Source of the DNA: Sepioteuthis lessoniana
Taxonomy: Eukaryota; Mollusca; Cephalopoda; Myopsida; Loliginidae
Assembly: GCA_963585895.1 (NCBI GenBank)
Contig: OY757911.1
Coordinates: 57,916,129 to 57,980,128 of the forward strand
Length of the DNA stretch: 64,000 nt
Direction of reading: 5' to 3'
Below the pieces are notes generated by a model. It did not search any database. It saw only the letters and a program-made list of their open reading frames with translations, and was not told the DNA's origin. Within the stretch, counting starts at the first letter, position 1; each line of letters begins with the position of its first letter. Shown here piece by piece: positions 32,554 to 42,959 of the stretch. The translations under genes and the position numbers were made by a program.

Positions 32554-33474
32554 TTAATCACTGTCGACTACGGGCCGGAAATCCTTCGGGGTAAGGATGC
32601 CGACGGCCTGACGCAAGGAGCCGGTGCCGAGCTCAGTGGTAACTCAGTCGTCCCTGGTAATTCCTCCAACATCCAGCGGGAACCTCACCTTTAGGGACCT
32701 ATAAAATGAGGGGTGAACCGAAATCGGGACCCTCCCTGAACAGTAAGATAAACATTTTTTACGGTTGGAGTGCTCCAACTCCGCCAACTTTATGCCCGTG
32801 TCAGTCTGACAGACCGTATTCAGGAACTTCCACACGCCCCTGGTACGGTCGCCAGCTGACCGGACAAAAGTGGTGACCATGGGTGCACTCCGAAAATTTA
32901 CAGGGTTCGCCACGTTCTGTCCTTTAATTTTTTCCAGGCTCAGCAGCGGCTTTAGTGCCTTTCACAGCTGGAAATCACCAACTGCTTCCGGCTCTACTGA
33001 GCACAAAGCCGCTGCCTTCCTGATTTGTTCCATTGTCCAATCCTGTTTTTTCTCCCCCTGCCGGCTTGATTTTTTCCGAGCAGGAGGGTTTTTTGGTGTT
33101 CTGGGTGAAACGGGTGAAGCGGGGAACAATTCCTGTGAGGAAAATGAAGAGGGGGTCAGAGAGGGAAGGGATGAGGTGCGAGCAAGGCCTTCTGTTTTGG
33201 TTCTTTCGGCCGATTGGGATCTTGGGAGGGGAATTTGGTAGGGACGAGGTTTTTTAGAAAACAGTTCATGTGTAACAGTCTGTTTTGGGGGGTCAGATTT
33301 TTGTTGGAGAGAGGGCATGTCCATTTGTTGTGGGGTTTGTGCATCTTGTGTAATGGGAGGTGGTGGTGGTGGTGGTGGTGGTGGAGATGGTAATGGAGGT
33401 GTTGGTTGCAGTGGAGCTGCCGGCTGGGCATGAGAGGAGGGGCCTGTCTTAAGATGGGGTTTTTCTTGACACAT
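32554..33474 (-). pseudogene. Copy B ORF1b: overlapping +1-frame ORF with two TGA codons
   Basis: ATG 33474 lies 26 bases before the ORF1 stop, in the +1 frame exactly as in copy A. The first half is proline-rich, with a run of Pro encoded by a (TGG)n tract at about 33359-33384. The second half carries the conserved signature 'HPSFYRSLKVRFPLDVG'. In-frame TGAs at 32962 and 32644 interrupt it; alignment with copy A continues past both to a native stop at about 32554. Confidence 0.65.
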
Positions 33475-34705
33475 TTTTGGAGGCCCCTTCTCCGCTCCCC
33501 CTCCTCCTCTTCAAATTCACCGTGGTCTCCATTGGTTCTTGAGTTATTTTTTTCTCTTTCTTTTTTGACGGAGCTGCTGGTGTTGGTGATTCTGGTGTTG
33601 GAGCTGGTGTTGGTCTTGGGCTTTCTGATGGTTTTGTTGCTGGTTTTTTTGTTGGTTCTTTTGTTGTCTTGACCGGAGAAATTGTGGCTGGGATTGAGTC
33701 TCCGGATTTGGGAGACTTCTTCTTCCTCCTGGCCACCTCGGTCCAGCTCTCTGGGTTATTTGTCTTGGACTGGCCCTGACCTGGGCCCTGCTCCTCCTTA
33801 CTTGGTTGCTTGTTGTTGATGGTGGTGGTGGTGGCGGCTGCTGCTGCTGCTGAGGCTGCTGTGTTCTCGGTGCCTACGTCTTGTGCTTTTTGGGGGCAAA
33901 ACATGGCAATATGGCCCACTTGTTTGCATCCCCAACACCTTGGCCGTCTCCCCTCCACCACCACCATCATCTGCCGGTCCCTGCTGACTAAAGTTTCAGG
34001 GATGGCCTGAAAGCCATCCCTCGTCAGACACAGCCGGAACGTATAGTCCCCGTAGGCTGTCCCGGCGGAAGATCTGAGGAGGTTAAATTCTTCCACTCTG
34101 CCAAAGGCACTCAAGTAAGAGGCGAGAACCTCCCCAGTGATGAAAGCCGGGACGTTGCATACTGTAACGCGGACCCTAAGGGTCCCTTTATACTCCGGCT
34201 GTAGTCTGAAAAACCTAGTCGTAATATTACTTTTGGCTGCCTTAGCGGCTTCCGCCTCTGTGGGCAGCAGGACATCCCAAGTTGCAAAACTTTTTCGGCA
34301 AAAGTATTGGCAAGGGATGCCTGCTTTTTTCAGAAGCTCCTCGAATGCTTCTTTCTTTAATCCCACCAGGCGCCGGGTTTTGAGGTCGGAAACGACCAGC
34401 GAGAGGATCCTAGGCTCCAATGCTTCGACTATCTCTGGGATGGGCAAGATTTCGTTGCCTACAAAATATTGGGCATACTTGCCCACCCGGTCCCTTTCGA
34501 AGTCATCTGGTCCTCTCTGCTGGACTTTCCACGGCGCTGGACTTTTTTGACCTGGCTGAATTGGGCTGTCTGGACTTTCTGAGTCAGCTGGAACCGGCAA
34601 TGAGGGCCAATTAGACCCTATCAGGCTTGTCTGCTCTTTGCTTTCCTTGTTTTTTTTCACTTCCGGGCTGCTTGGAGTAGAAGAAGAACAACAACAACCC
34701 TCCAT
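33449..34705 (-). CDS. Copy B ORF1 (CCHC nucleic-acid-binding protein), intact
   Basis: 418 codons from an ATG in good context ('cagccATGG'). Order: Cys/Ser-rich start, a conserved ORF1 core (about 70-255; 'SFATWDVLLPTEAEAA', 'RVTVCNVPAFITGEVLASYL'), CCHC knuckle C257-C260-H265-C270 ('CWGCKQVGHIAMFC'), an alanine/threonine run, and a basic Pro/Ser/Thr-rich tail. It is the only full-length intact ORF of the two LINEs. Confidence 0.85.
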   Translation of the reverse strand: MEGCCCSSSTPSSPEVKKNKESKEQTSLIGSNWPSLPVPADSESPDSPIQPGQKSPAPWKVQQRGPDDFERDRVGKYAQYFVGNEILPIPEIVEALEPRILSLVVSDLKTRRLVGLKKEAFEELLKKAGIPCQYFCRKSFATWDVLLPTEAEAAKAAKSNITTRFFRLQPEYKGTLRVRVTVCNVPAFITGEVLASYLSAFGRVEEFNLLRSSAGTAYGDYTFRLCLTRDGFQAIPETLVSRDRQMMVVVEGRRPRCWGCKQVGHIAMFCPQKAQDVGTENTAASAAAAAATTTTINNKQPSKEEQGPGQGQSKTNNPESWTEVARRKKKSPKSGDSIPATISPVKTTKEPTKKPATKPSESPRPTPAPTPESPTPAAPSKKKEKKITQEPMETTVNLKRRRGSGEGASKNVSRKTPS

Positions 34706-35199
34706 GGCTGCGATGAAAAAAAAGCAACCATGAGGGTAAAACGTACAAACAAAAAACCTCCAACTATAGCAAGAGTGGAGACGGGGTTCTACTGGCTATA
34801 GGAAATGAAAAAAGCAAGCCGTAAAAATGATGAAAAAGTAGGACCCCTGTCAAAGTTGAAACAAAAATTTGACAATAGTCACACAATGCAATAATTCGCA
34901 GACAAAAAACGACAAACGTTTAACAGGCAAAAGACGACAAAGTCAGACAAATGTTAAAACAGACAAGCAATACTGACAAAAAAGTCTAACAAAAAAGTGA
35001 CAAAAGTCAAACAAGAAAATTAATGACAGTCACAGGCGAGAAAAAAAAAATAAATTAAAACTTGGTAAGACAAAAAATTAAACTAAAAAACTAGGTCAAA
35101 CCAAGTCTTACCAAATAATTTTTTCCAACGAAGAAATACAGTCACGTACACAAAGCAAACTTTAGCAAAATAACTGACGAGTAGGCCAATTCCAAAAAT

Positions 35200-35470
35200 G
35201 GAAGTAGCCGGGCAAAACCGGATGAGGTAAAGATGGTATTATATAGCAGAGGAGTGTGGAATGCCCTGTTTTCATTGGCTGTTTACTAAAAGACAGATGT
35301 CAATAAGAACGGCCGAAGTCCGGTTTTTATTTATTTTTTTCTTTGCTTTGGTAGAGGCACGAGCGTAGCACGTCGCGATCACGGAGGCGGCTTGGCTCTT
35401 TCAGAGTCAAGCCGGGGTTACTGTCGGAGCTGATATGATGCAGAAATAACCCGAAATCGGCAATGAAGAC
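35200..35470 (-). mobile_element. Third copy of the LINE 3' terminus (element C remnant)
   Basis: 'GGAAGTAGCCGGGCAA' at 35200-35215 and 'GGCACGAG' at 35356-35363 repeat the two blocks of the A and B termini, but 156 bp apart start to start against about 50. The extra DNA is bounded by 'aaaaccgg' and 'ccggtttt'. Beyond it, 35388-35412 forms a strong 11-bp-stem hairpin ('ggcttggctct' with 'agagtcaagcc'). 'gatgaggtaaagatggta' near 35220 also occurs, with one base difference, in the 5' region of copy A (28262). Confidence 0.5.
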
Positions 35471-35474
35471 AGTG

Positions 35475-36890
35475 CATCACTGAAGACCTCCCTGATGCAT
35501 CTAAGATGTATGATTGAAAAATATATATATATATCAGAGTGTAAATGCTGGATGAGACTCTTTGTATTTTACTTTTGTAATGTGTTAACGTATTGATCTA
35601 TATCATATATGATCAGTTGCACGTATCTTTAGTTCTGTAGATCTTGGTGAAAGCTACATGTTCTTAGAACAGTATGGACACGATTCTTCAATCTCTTTTT
35701 GCTTTCGTTTTTTTCTTTTTTTCTTTTTTTTTTTTTTTTGATGGGGGTGCTTCTTGCTTGCACCGTCACCATCAACCGGTGTATCACGCTATATATGATC
35801 TGACGCAGGAGACGAGATTCACACTTCCTTATCACTTCTCAGATGTAGCTTAGCTGACATTTAAACATTACCGCTTAGCTTGAAATACTTGCAGAACGAG
35901 TCACTCGTATCTCGAGATGTTGGAGGTGGTCCATGCACATGATATCCAAGATATGTATGAGGGAGCGAATTCGGAACAATTGAAGAGTTCTTACATCTTT
36001 TCCATTGAGGGTCCATACCGTAGAGAAACGCTGAAATCTAGACAGCTATATTGAATTTGATTATAAAGAAGACTGACCGCTAAGGTAGCTGGACGGATGC
36101 AATCCTCGTTTTCTGGGTCTAAGTAACCGTGGAAAGAAAGGATACTATAGTTAAGTAAATTTCTGGGCATTCTTTGGTCTTGTATACAAATATGACACAT
36201 GAGGAAGCACATCACCGCTGGCAAGGTGTTATGAAACATCTGACTTACCTTTGAAGATGAAATCTATGCTGGAGTTCAATTATGAGGAATGTGGAGCTTT
36301 CTTCATACAATATATTAGTACGGTTATCAAGATATTGATCTTCACTCAGAGACTTTGGAGATTGAAGTCACTGCCGTTCCATCAGTACCTGATTGATATA
36401 CCCAAAGAATGATCAAGACTATTGCAGTTAAACACAGTAACTGCATTAATGTAGATGTTGAAGATTTTCGGTGTTTGGATGTAGCTTTGTTTGACGTCAA
36501 CGTAGATAGCAAAGGTTTTGAAGATTAAACCTTTAGAACAACTAGTCTTTCAGAATTGCACTGAATTAGCGAAGACGTTTACTTTTATTGAAGATATGCC
36601 ACAGAATGTTCCTCATTTTGAAATACTTATTTAGCACTATAAATGGAAAGAATAAATTTTTGTGTTGTTCCCTGCTTTTCAGAAACGGTCTGGTCGTGAA
36701 GATACTCCTGTCTTTCCGAAAGGGTTCTATCAAAAATGAAAGTACATGCGAAGGATGAGCCAGAATATATCCTTTGTTTGAGAGGATTATAATGCTTTCA
36801 TAATCGGTGTTATTCACCTAGCCACCCTTACATTTATAGACGAACACATTAATACAATCTTTCTATAAGTGTCTTATTATTGTGGATTGT
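35475..36890. other. Unclassified DNA
   Basis: No family recognised. Minus-strand open stretches at 36817-36566 and 36239-35991 read as ordinary protein-like sequence, but I recognise no domain. The T-rich tract at 35690-35740 is notable. This could be the internal part of a decayed element ending in the LTR candidate at 36892. Confidence 0.3.
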
Positions 36891-36891
36891 T

Positions 36892-37520
36892 TGTTGGGGT
36901 GAACTTGTGGGGATAACTTTAAACGTTACTCTCCATACTTAAAATAGTTAGATTGTCGAGTTTTGCAGCTTTATTGGTTTTGAATTTATAACAGGATATT
37001 TGAACTTCAGTGAAGGATGGGAAAAATAATTAGGGACTCCGGTTGATAATGAGTTGTTTCCTAGCGAGATTTACTAGTCCATTGCCGGACGATGGAAAAG
37101 AAAGGAACATATATGAAAATAAAAGAAACAAATAAGAAAGACAAAGGTAGGTTCCGAAATTCAGATCATAACCGCAGGCGCCCAACATAAAAATAAAAAC
37201 ATATCAAAAGCAAATCGGCAACGATGTCAAAACGAGAGTTGAGCTCAGCCGCAAAAGCTATAGCAACGGACCACACAAAAAAGCACTGTTGAGAACTACA
37301 ACAGAGAATGGGAAAATATATATTAAAGTTTGCGTCTGCTCTCCCTCTCCTCACGACATTTTGTTTCTCTTTGTCTAGCTAAAGAGCTCGACTCAGTTCA
37401 TATTCTGCTTCTCTCTTCTCGACGACAATTTAATATGTAGTAGAGAATAAACTTTGATGTTAACGAACCAAGATGGTGTGTTCCTCACTTCTCCTTTTCA
37501 TCACAGTTGAGGTTACAACA
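36892..37520 (+). repeat. Candidate solo or terminal LTR
   Basis: Begins 'TGTTGG' and ends 'GTTACAACA', i.e. TG...CA with TGTTG/CAACA inverted termini. A polyadenylation signal AATAAA is at 37446. Both termini match those of the LTR at 48772-49337. No target-site duplication is visible (ttgtt / agggt), and no primer-binding site follows. Confidence 0.4.
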
Positions 37521-38530
37521 AGGGTATGACTGACTCTGAAATCGTAGTACTACACTCATAGAACCATTAGAACGGTAGTGGTACAAATGTCAATGTAATG
37601 TCATAGCAGTACAAAGGGTATACCGAGAACCGTGGTGGTGGAAACGTCTATTGAGACCACACCAACACAAATGACCATTTGAGAAAACTACAATTACTAC
37701 TGTGCATTTGGTGTGCATCGGTATAGATGGTGCATGGCAATAACGAACTATGGCTAGGTAGATTTTACAATGTCTCTCACCTCGACGTTCTTTTTGCTTA
37801 TAAAGGATTTTTTGGCCTCTGAGTTCTTTTGAAATTATATAGACCCCGTGTCAAATGACAAAAATAGGAACCTGGAAATATTTTAGTCGTTATTCTTTCT
37901 TCGAAAATAAGTATACGATGAAAGACTTCGCCTAAGTGAGTAGATCCTAATTTTCATACGAACTGTAGGCAAAGACTTAAGGGCCAGTTAGTTTTCAATC
38001 GGATTTTGCCAAATAGCCAACTCTTCACCTCGCTGTTGAAATATGTGTTTACCTATATCAGGAGAGAGAATAATTAGATTCATACTTTTCTTGAGGGTAA
38101 CAATGCTATGTGAAATAAAAATAGCATCGTACCAATAAACTCCCTGTTAAGTCAACACTTATTAGGATAGAATTTATATCGTAATTTTTCAGCAAATAAC
38201 TATATCGGAATGGCAATGATATACCGATGGCCTTTTACAAAAAGATTGATAAAAATTCGCTGAAATCAACTGAATTCATTTAAAGTACTTATTCGCAAAA
38301 TTTGTTTATTTCAGAACTCTACCAGCGTACGGGTTCCATTCTGAAATTAATTTTTGAAGGTATAACTATGGACATTATTTTATAGTATATTTTGAATTCT
38401 GACATTTTCTCTAGACATCTTAGGGAAACACTGAAAAAATAAGGTGAAAAAGCTAAAAACAAACAAAATAATGATAGTCATGAAAAAATCAGATGATGTA
38501 GTTTGATTTTATGACATATCAATTATTGCA
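37521..38530. other. Unclassified DNA
   Basis: No gene found. A short SINE-C-like middle fragment may lie at about 38030-38130 (minus strand), with a 'gattcatacttttcttgagg' motif. Confidence 0.3.
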
Positions 38531-38544
38531 GTATATGTATATGT

Positions 38545-38800
38545 ATATGATTTGTAAACATAAGTCAAAGTTAAAATATTCCAAGTATTTCAATGTATCA
38601 CTAGCAATTCAATTACACATTAGTTATTTGTTTACACACAGTTAAGCGATTAAACAGTTCTATTTTCAACAATTCAATTTAGCATGTTATTTTTTTACAC
38701 TCAGTTTAAATGTCAAACAATTATTTTTAGCACATTGATGGAACCCTTACAGGAGCTACCACTCCGGCCTGTGTGGACCTATAAGCGATGGCAATGAAAG
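38545..38800 (+). repeat. Repeat E (tandem units and start of the core)
   Basis: 'caatgtatcactagcaattc', 'cacacagttaagcgattaaa' and the core start 'ggcctgtgtggacctataag'. The core breaks off at a minus-strand SINE-C tail (38803-38858). Confidence 0.55.
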
Positions 38801-38802
38801 TT

Positions 38803-38858
38803 TAGTTTGGTTTGGTTTTACGGCATACCAACAATTGTTGGTCATTTAATGCCAGGTT
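38803..38858 (-). repeat. SINE-C tail
   Basis: 'gtttggtttggttttacggc' and 'gttggtcatttaatgcc', the reverse of the SINE-C 3' end. Confidence 0.5.
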
Positions 38859-39445
38859 CTTTTTATCATCATCATCATCCTTATGTCGTACAGCTAGCAC
38901 AGATTTTCCTGACCCTCGCCTGCCACTCGTCTCTATCGTCCATTATTCCCAGCAGTTCTCCCAGACTAGATCCTGTATCGACACTGAGCTGCTGTAGATT
39001 GGTTCTTGATGGTCGTACAAGCTTTGCTCATCCATGTGAAGGGGTCCACGGCAGTCAATCGCTTATGAGTTCGTTCTTACTTCTCTTGTATTGTCCCGCG
39101 TGTCTAGTTCATCAAATTTGGATGGTTTTCGTGATGGGTGGCAGATGGCCGTACAGCTGCTATTTTGCATGGTTTTGTCTCCAGAACTCATTCTGTACAG
39201 CATGCAGCATTCTTGTGTAATTGCAGTCAAGCTTTTTCTCCATATGATTAGTCATTATCTACATGGTGCATCCATATAGCCGTATAAAACTGCGTTTTAA
39301 TATATAGGATATTTCAGACTTCCATATGACCGAAAACCTATCGATAATTGTCCATGCCTTTGCTAGTCGAGTGTTGATGCCATTTTCGGTTGATGAGACG
39401 CTGCTTCCGTGGTAGGTGAACTTGTCCACTAGTTTCAGAGAATTA

Positions 39446-40344
39446 CCTGGGGCCTAAAATAAGTTTCCAGACTTTTTTGTACAGGCATTTAAAATTATTG
39501 TATACTCTTGAAGATTCACTATGTTATTGCTATACAACTTATGAGATGACTAGCCAATTTTCATGATTTCAGTTTGAAATGAACAGCTACAGCAGGTATT
39601 GAAATACACCCTACTAAAGCCTGATTGTCACAGTTGGTGAATTTCAAAAATGCTATCTGGAAGGGAGGACACTTTAGAAGAACGATATGCGATAACATTT
39701 TAAGTTTTAAACTTAGAAAAAATGCCACAGAAATGTATGGAATGCTTCACACTTCTTTTTGACCATCATGGATCGAGCATCAGTTTTGGAGTGGGGTAAG
39801 AGATTCAAGGAAGGCAGGGAGGCTGTGAGGGATGATCAGAAGTGTGTGAGGAGTAAGGAATTTACTACATCAGAGTTGATTGACCAAAGGGTTAAGGTTA
39901 CTATGTTGAGGTTTTAAAGGAGTTCAGGAAGGGATTCCTAAGGAAGAGACCAGCTCTCTTCAAATCGGGTCAGTGGCATTTCCACCAGGACAATGCACCA
40001 GTCCACAACTCCATCCTTGGCACGGACTATTTGACCAAGATTGCCATCAAGACAGTTTCTCAGTCTCCCTATAGTTCAGACCTTGCTCCCTTTAACATTT
40101 GGTTATTCCCGATGCTCAGAGGCTGTCGTTATGAGACAACTGAGATGAAAGAGGCTGTGACGAAGGTCATTGACACGCTCACACAAGAGGACTTCCATGC
40201 GACCTTCCAAAAGTTGTTGGAACGGTACAACAAGTGCATTGCAGCCGGAGGAGATTACTTTGAAGGGGACAAGAGTTTCATGTGTGTACTATCAATAAAA
40301 ATTCCCCTACGAAAAAAGTCTGGAAACTTATTTAATGATCCTAG
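39446..40344 (+). mobile_element. Mariner-family DNA transposon, internally deleted
   Basis: Terminal inverted repeats share a perfect 'AAATAAGTTTCCAGACTTTTTT' (22 bp), with imperfect outer parts, and TA duplications flank the element (39444-39445, 40345-40346). Removing it leaves 'gaattaccatttag', which matches the uninterrupted RTE copy at 57.59 kb. Remnants of the transposase: an N-terminal part ('ASVLEWGKRFKEGREAV'), then a jump to 'FHQDNAPVHNS' (second catalytic Asp) and 'YSSDLAPFNIWLFP' (third Asp, 34 residues on: DD34D). The first Asp region and ~400 bp are deleted. Confidence 0.85.
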
Positions 40345-40354
40345 TACCATTTAG
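40031..40354 (+). pseudogene. Mariner transposase, C-terminal part
   Basis: 107-codon open frame carrying 'SQSPYSSDLAPFNIWLFP', then 'EAVTKVIDTLTQEDFHATFQ' and 'LLERYNKCIAAGGDYFEGD', the C-terminal end of mariner transposases. It is cut off upstream by a frame break after the 'FHQDNAPVHNS' segment. It is non-functional, because the N-terminal catalytic Asp is missing. Confidence 0.8.
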
Positions 40355-42124
40355 TTTGGAGATGTCACCTCTTTGATTAAAGTACATGCATTCTGTTTTG
40401 TCTGCGTTAACATGTAGCCCTATTCCAACCGCTGTCTATTCCATACTATGGATCAGGGTGTATTGGACGGGTGTATTTTCCAGAAGCGCTAAGTCATCAG
40501 TGTAGTCTGCGTCCGTAATAATTTGTGAAGGGTAGCGTCTGCTTTTTCCTTTGCCAGCGTAAAGCCGTTTTCTTTCATTGAATCTATTGACGTTCAAACA
40601 TGTATGCTAGGCAGATAATATACAGACATGGGGCTAATGCATCTCCTAGCAGCACATCTACTACACTGTCAAAGTACTCTGTGTCTCCATCCAGTGATCG
40701 AACTTTTACTTTCGTGTTTTTATAAAGGATCATTATGGCTGAAACTGTTTCTTTGGAGAGACTGTAGGCAAGAGGTATTTGCTTAATCTTCCCTCAGAGT
40801 ATGGAGGCCAATGTCTTGAAGAAGTATACAATAAATTGTGTCACCTTGAGATGTTTTGCACGAACACCTAAAATTTGACGTATTGTGAAAATTTGTGATG
40901 TCATGTATCGTTTTCTCCGAATGTCATCTTGTTTCTTCCGAAGTATTTTAGGTTCTATGTGGTTGAGTAGCAGAGCATTGTAGATTGTGGCCGCTATGGA
41001 TGTAAGGGTTATAGCTCGGTAGTTCTTAGCTATTCCGTGGTCACCATTTTTGGTGAAAGGAAGGATGAAGCCCTTTGTCTTTCAATCAATTGTATTTTGG
41101 TTATATACGGCGTTGCCATATCGGAGCAGTATGTCATCAAATTCTCTTGTCTTCCATACTTGTGATGGTATTTCAGCAAGATCAGCAGCATTCCAATATA
41201 AAATTTTTCTTAGCATAGAGTCAAGTTCTTCGTGCGTAAACTATCTTAATTCAATGTCAAGTTGCTTACTAATAATTTTCGTGATAGCTTCATCCGTAAC
41301 TTTCGGAGGTTTTCATAGTAAATTCTCGAAATGTCGTTTCCACGCGTGTATTCGTTCTTGTTGGATGGCAGCTTTTAGTTTAGCTCTCGCAGTACTCTCC
41401 CTGCTACTCACCCCGTTTTCTGTCTGCCATGCTATCCAAGATTATCTATCTTCAACCGAGTCTCTTATCTTATTGATCTGATTTTCTGTTTGTTCTTTTA
41501 GGTAAACATTAGTTCATTTTGTGCCTTTTTAAGTTTCTGAGCGTTGATATTCGTTGGGTTCCTCCTGTTGCATAGGGATGCAGTTTTCACGTTGGCTCAT
41601 TTTTCCTTACTGTTAATGTCTCCCATGGGACTCTAAGTTTAGCTCTTAGTTTAGTTGGTATGCATTCTGCTGCTGCTTCTATGTGAGCATTGACGAAATT
41701 CTCATATTCGTCACTCATTATTCATAAATGTTTCTGATATCTCCTGAAGTTCATTGAATTTTATTCTCAGTGTAAACGTATATTTATCGCTAATATCCCA
41801 ATTGTTAAGCAGGGACTAGTATGAGGTTGTGGTTGTTTGTGCAACATTCCTTAGTAGGCTCAGTAATATCTTTACCGTGACTATTTAGTGATCTAAAGAG
41901 GTATATGCCTCACAATTCAATGTGCTATTATTCCATTTCTTATGCATAAGGATGCAGTCTATTTGGGATTTTGAGTTATTTGCTTAAATATTGGTCCATA
42001 GTTTTCCCTATCTCTTCTGAAATTTAGTATTAAGTCATGTTAATTAATTTTCAAGTGTGAAATCCGATAGATGTTCCCCATTTCTATTTGACGAGTTGCG
42101 TAAGCTGAATTTGATGTTTACGTT

Positions 42125-42580
42125 TTAGCTTATTTGGGCATTCATGTCTCCACTGATGATTAGAACATTGCATTTCAGGATTCTACGTAGAAGGGAGGAT
42201 ATCTCATTATAGATGATGAGGTCCATTTTTTCACTAACATTGGTAGGGCTGTTGCAGGGAATGATTGTTGTGCCATCAAACGTGGCTATCATCATCCAAT
42301 GTTGTTTTTTGTCAATGCTATAAAGTGATTTTAGGGCCAGTGGACCGATAAGCATACCTACACCCTCTATCACGGCGTTGATGGTGTTTTTCCACGCAAA
42401 TGCCGAGACAAACGTCCATCCATTGCATTTATCGCGGTAATTTATATGTTCGCTATAAAGGTACCTGTGTTCTGGTATACATACTCTGTCTATATAATAA
42501 TCTATCTCAGATGCAGTCTGCTCCCGTATTTGGCCTATTCTATTTAAATTTCTAAAGTTAAATGTCGCTTTTACATTCAA
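42125..42580 (-). pseudogene. RTE LINE endonuclease domain (APE type)
   Basis: 151 codons: 'ATFNFRNLNRIGQI', 'IPEHRYLYS', 'GWTFVSAFAWKN', 'GVGMLIGPLALKSL', 'NSPTNVSEKMDLI' and 'NVLIISGDMNAQI'. These follow the order of APE endonuclease motifs in RTE-clade LINEs (E in 'EHR', 'SPTN', 'GDMNA'). The segment ends at a stop before the RT. Confidence 0.8.
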
Positions 42581-42959
42581 CTAATTTTTGATTTTGCTTG
42601 AGTTCTGTAGCTGATTTTTCGAACTTTGGGGCCAAGACTCCAACCTCAACAGAATTTGCCCCTTTTTACACGAGCGAAGGGCGATGCGGTTTGGATATGT
42701 GGTTTGAGTATGAGTCATGGTAATATTTCGATGGCTGTGTTTTATTTTCATCAATAGATGCTAACCTAAAAGATGGGTACCAGTAGTTCCTCAACTGAAC
42801 TATTTGATCCTGGCCATTGACTCGTGTGGTTCGTCCGCTTAGCATCTGGTTAGGCGAGCCGTTGACCTTTCGTTGGGTTAGTCCGGTTTAACGTCCACCA
42901 CGCTGCTTCTCATGGCTTTCGAGGTGTATGATTTCTAAACGCATTTTGTGGTTAACATC

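Larger units (their letters stand above)
28335..35199 (-). mobile_element. L1/Tx1-like LINE, copy B (nearly full length, dead)
   Basis: Same layout as copy A but a clearly different family, roughly half identical in protein by eye. 5' UTR (about 35199-34706), intact ORF1 (34705-33449), overlapping +1 ORF1b (33474-32554, two TGA stops), ORF2 (from ATG 32539 to 29072 in one frame with four nonsense codons) and a ~740-bp 3' UTR. All coding frames after ORF1 are kept apart from six stop codons, so B decayed by substitutions and not by indels. Its 5' end abuts another copy of the shared 3' terminus at 35200. Confidence 0.85.
38863..42950 (-). mobile_element. RTE-type LINE, nearly full length, decayed, with a nested mariner
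   Basis: The 3' end has a (CAT)n tail at 38863 and the C-terminal domain up to about 39300. The coding sequence then continues upward past a mariner (39446-40344) into the RT ('APCLYIICLAYM' near 40620; 'NNRPITLTSIAATIYNALL' near 41000) and the endonuclease at 42580-42125. The 5' UTR is probably 42590-42950. Many stops and frameshifts. It is the longest RTE copy in the window and the source pattern for the short 3' ends elsewhere. Confidence 0.8.

Noticed and set aside
29272-32594. Plus-strand open frames across copy B
   Set aside because: Antisense shadows of ORF2; no conserved motifs.
21798-35215. The two LINEs as one tandem duplication of a single element
   Set aside because: Their proteins differ throughout and their lesions are different; only the 3' terminus is near identical.
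35388-35412. A histone gene 3' stem-loop
   Set aside because: The loop has three bases where the histone element has four, and there is no histone coding sequence upstream.
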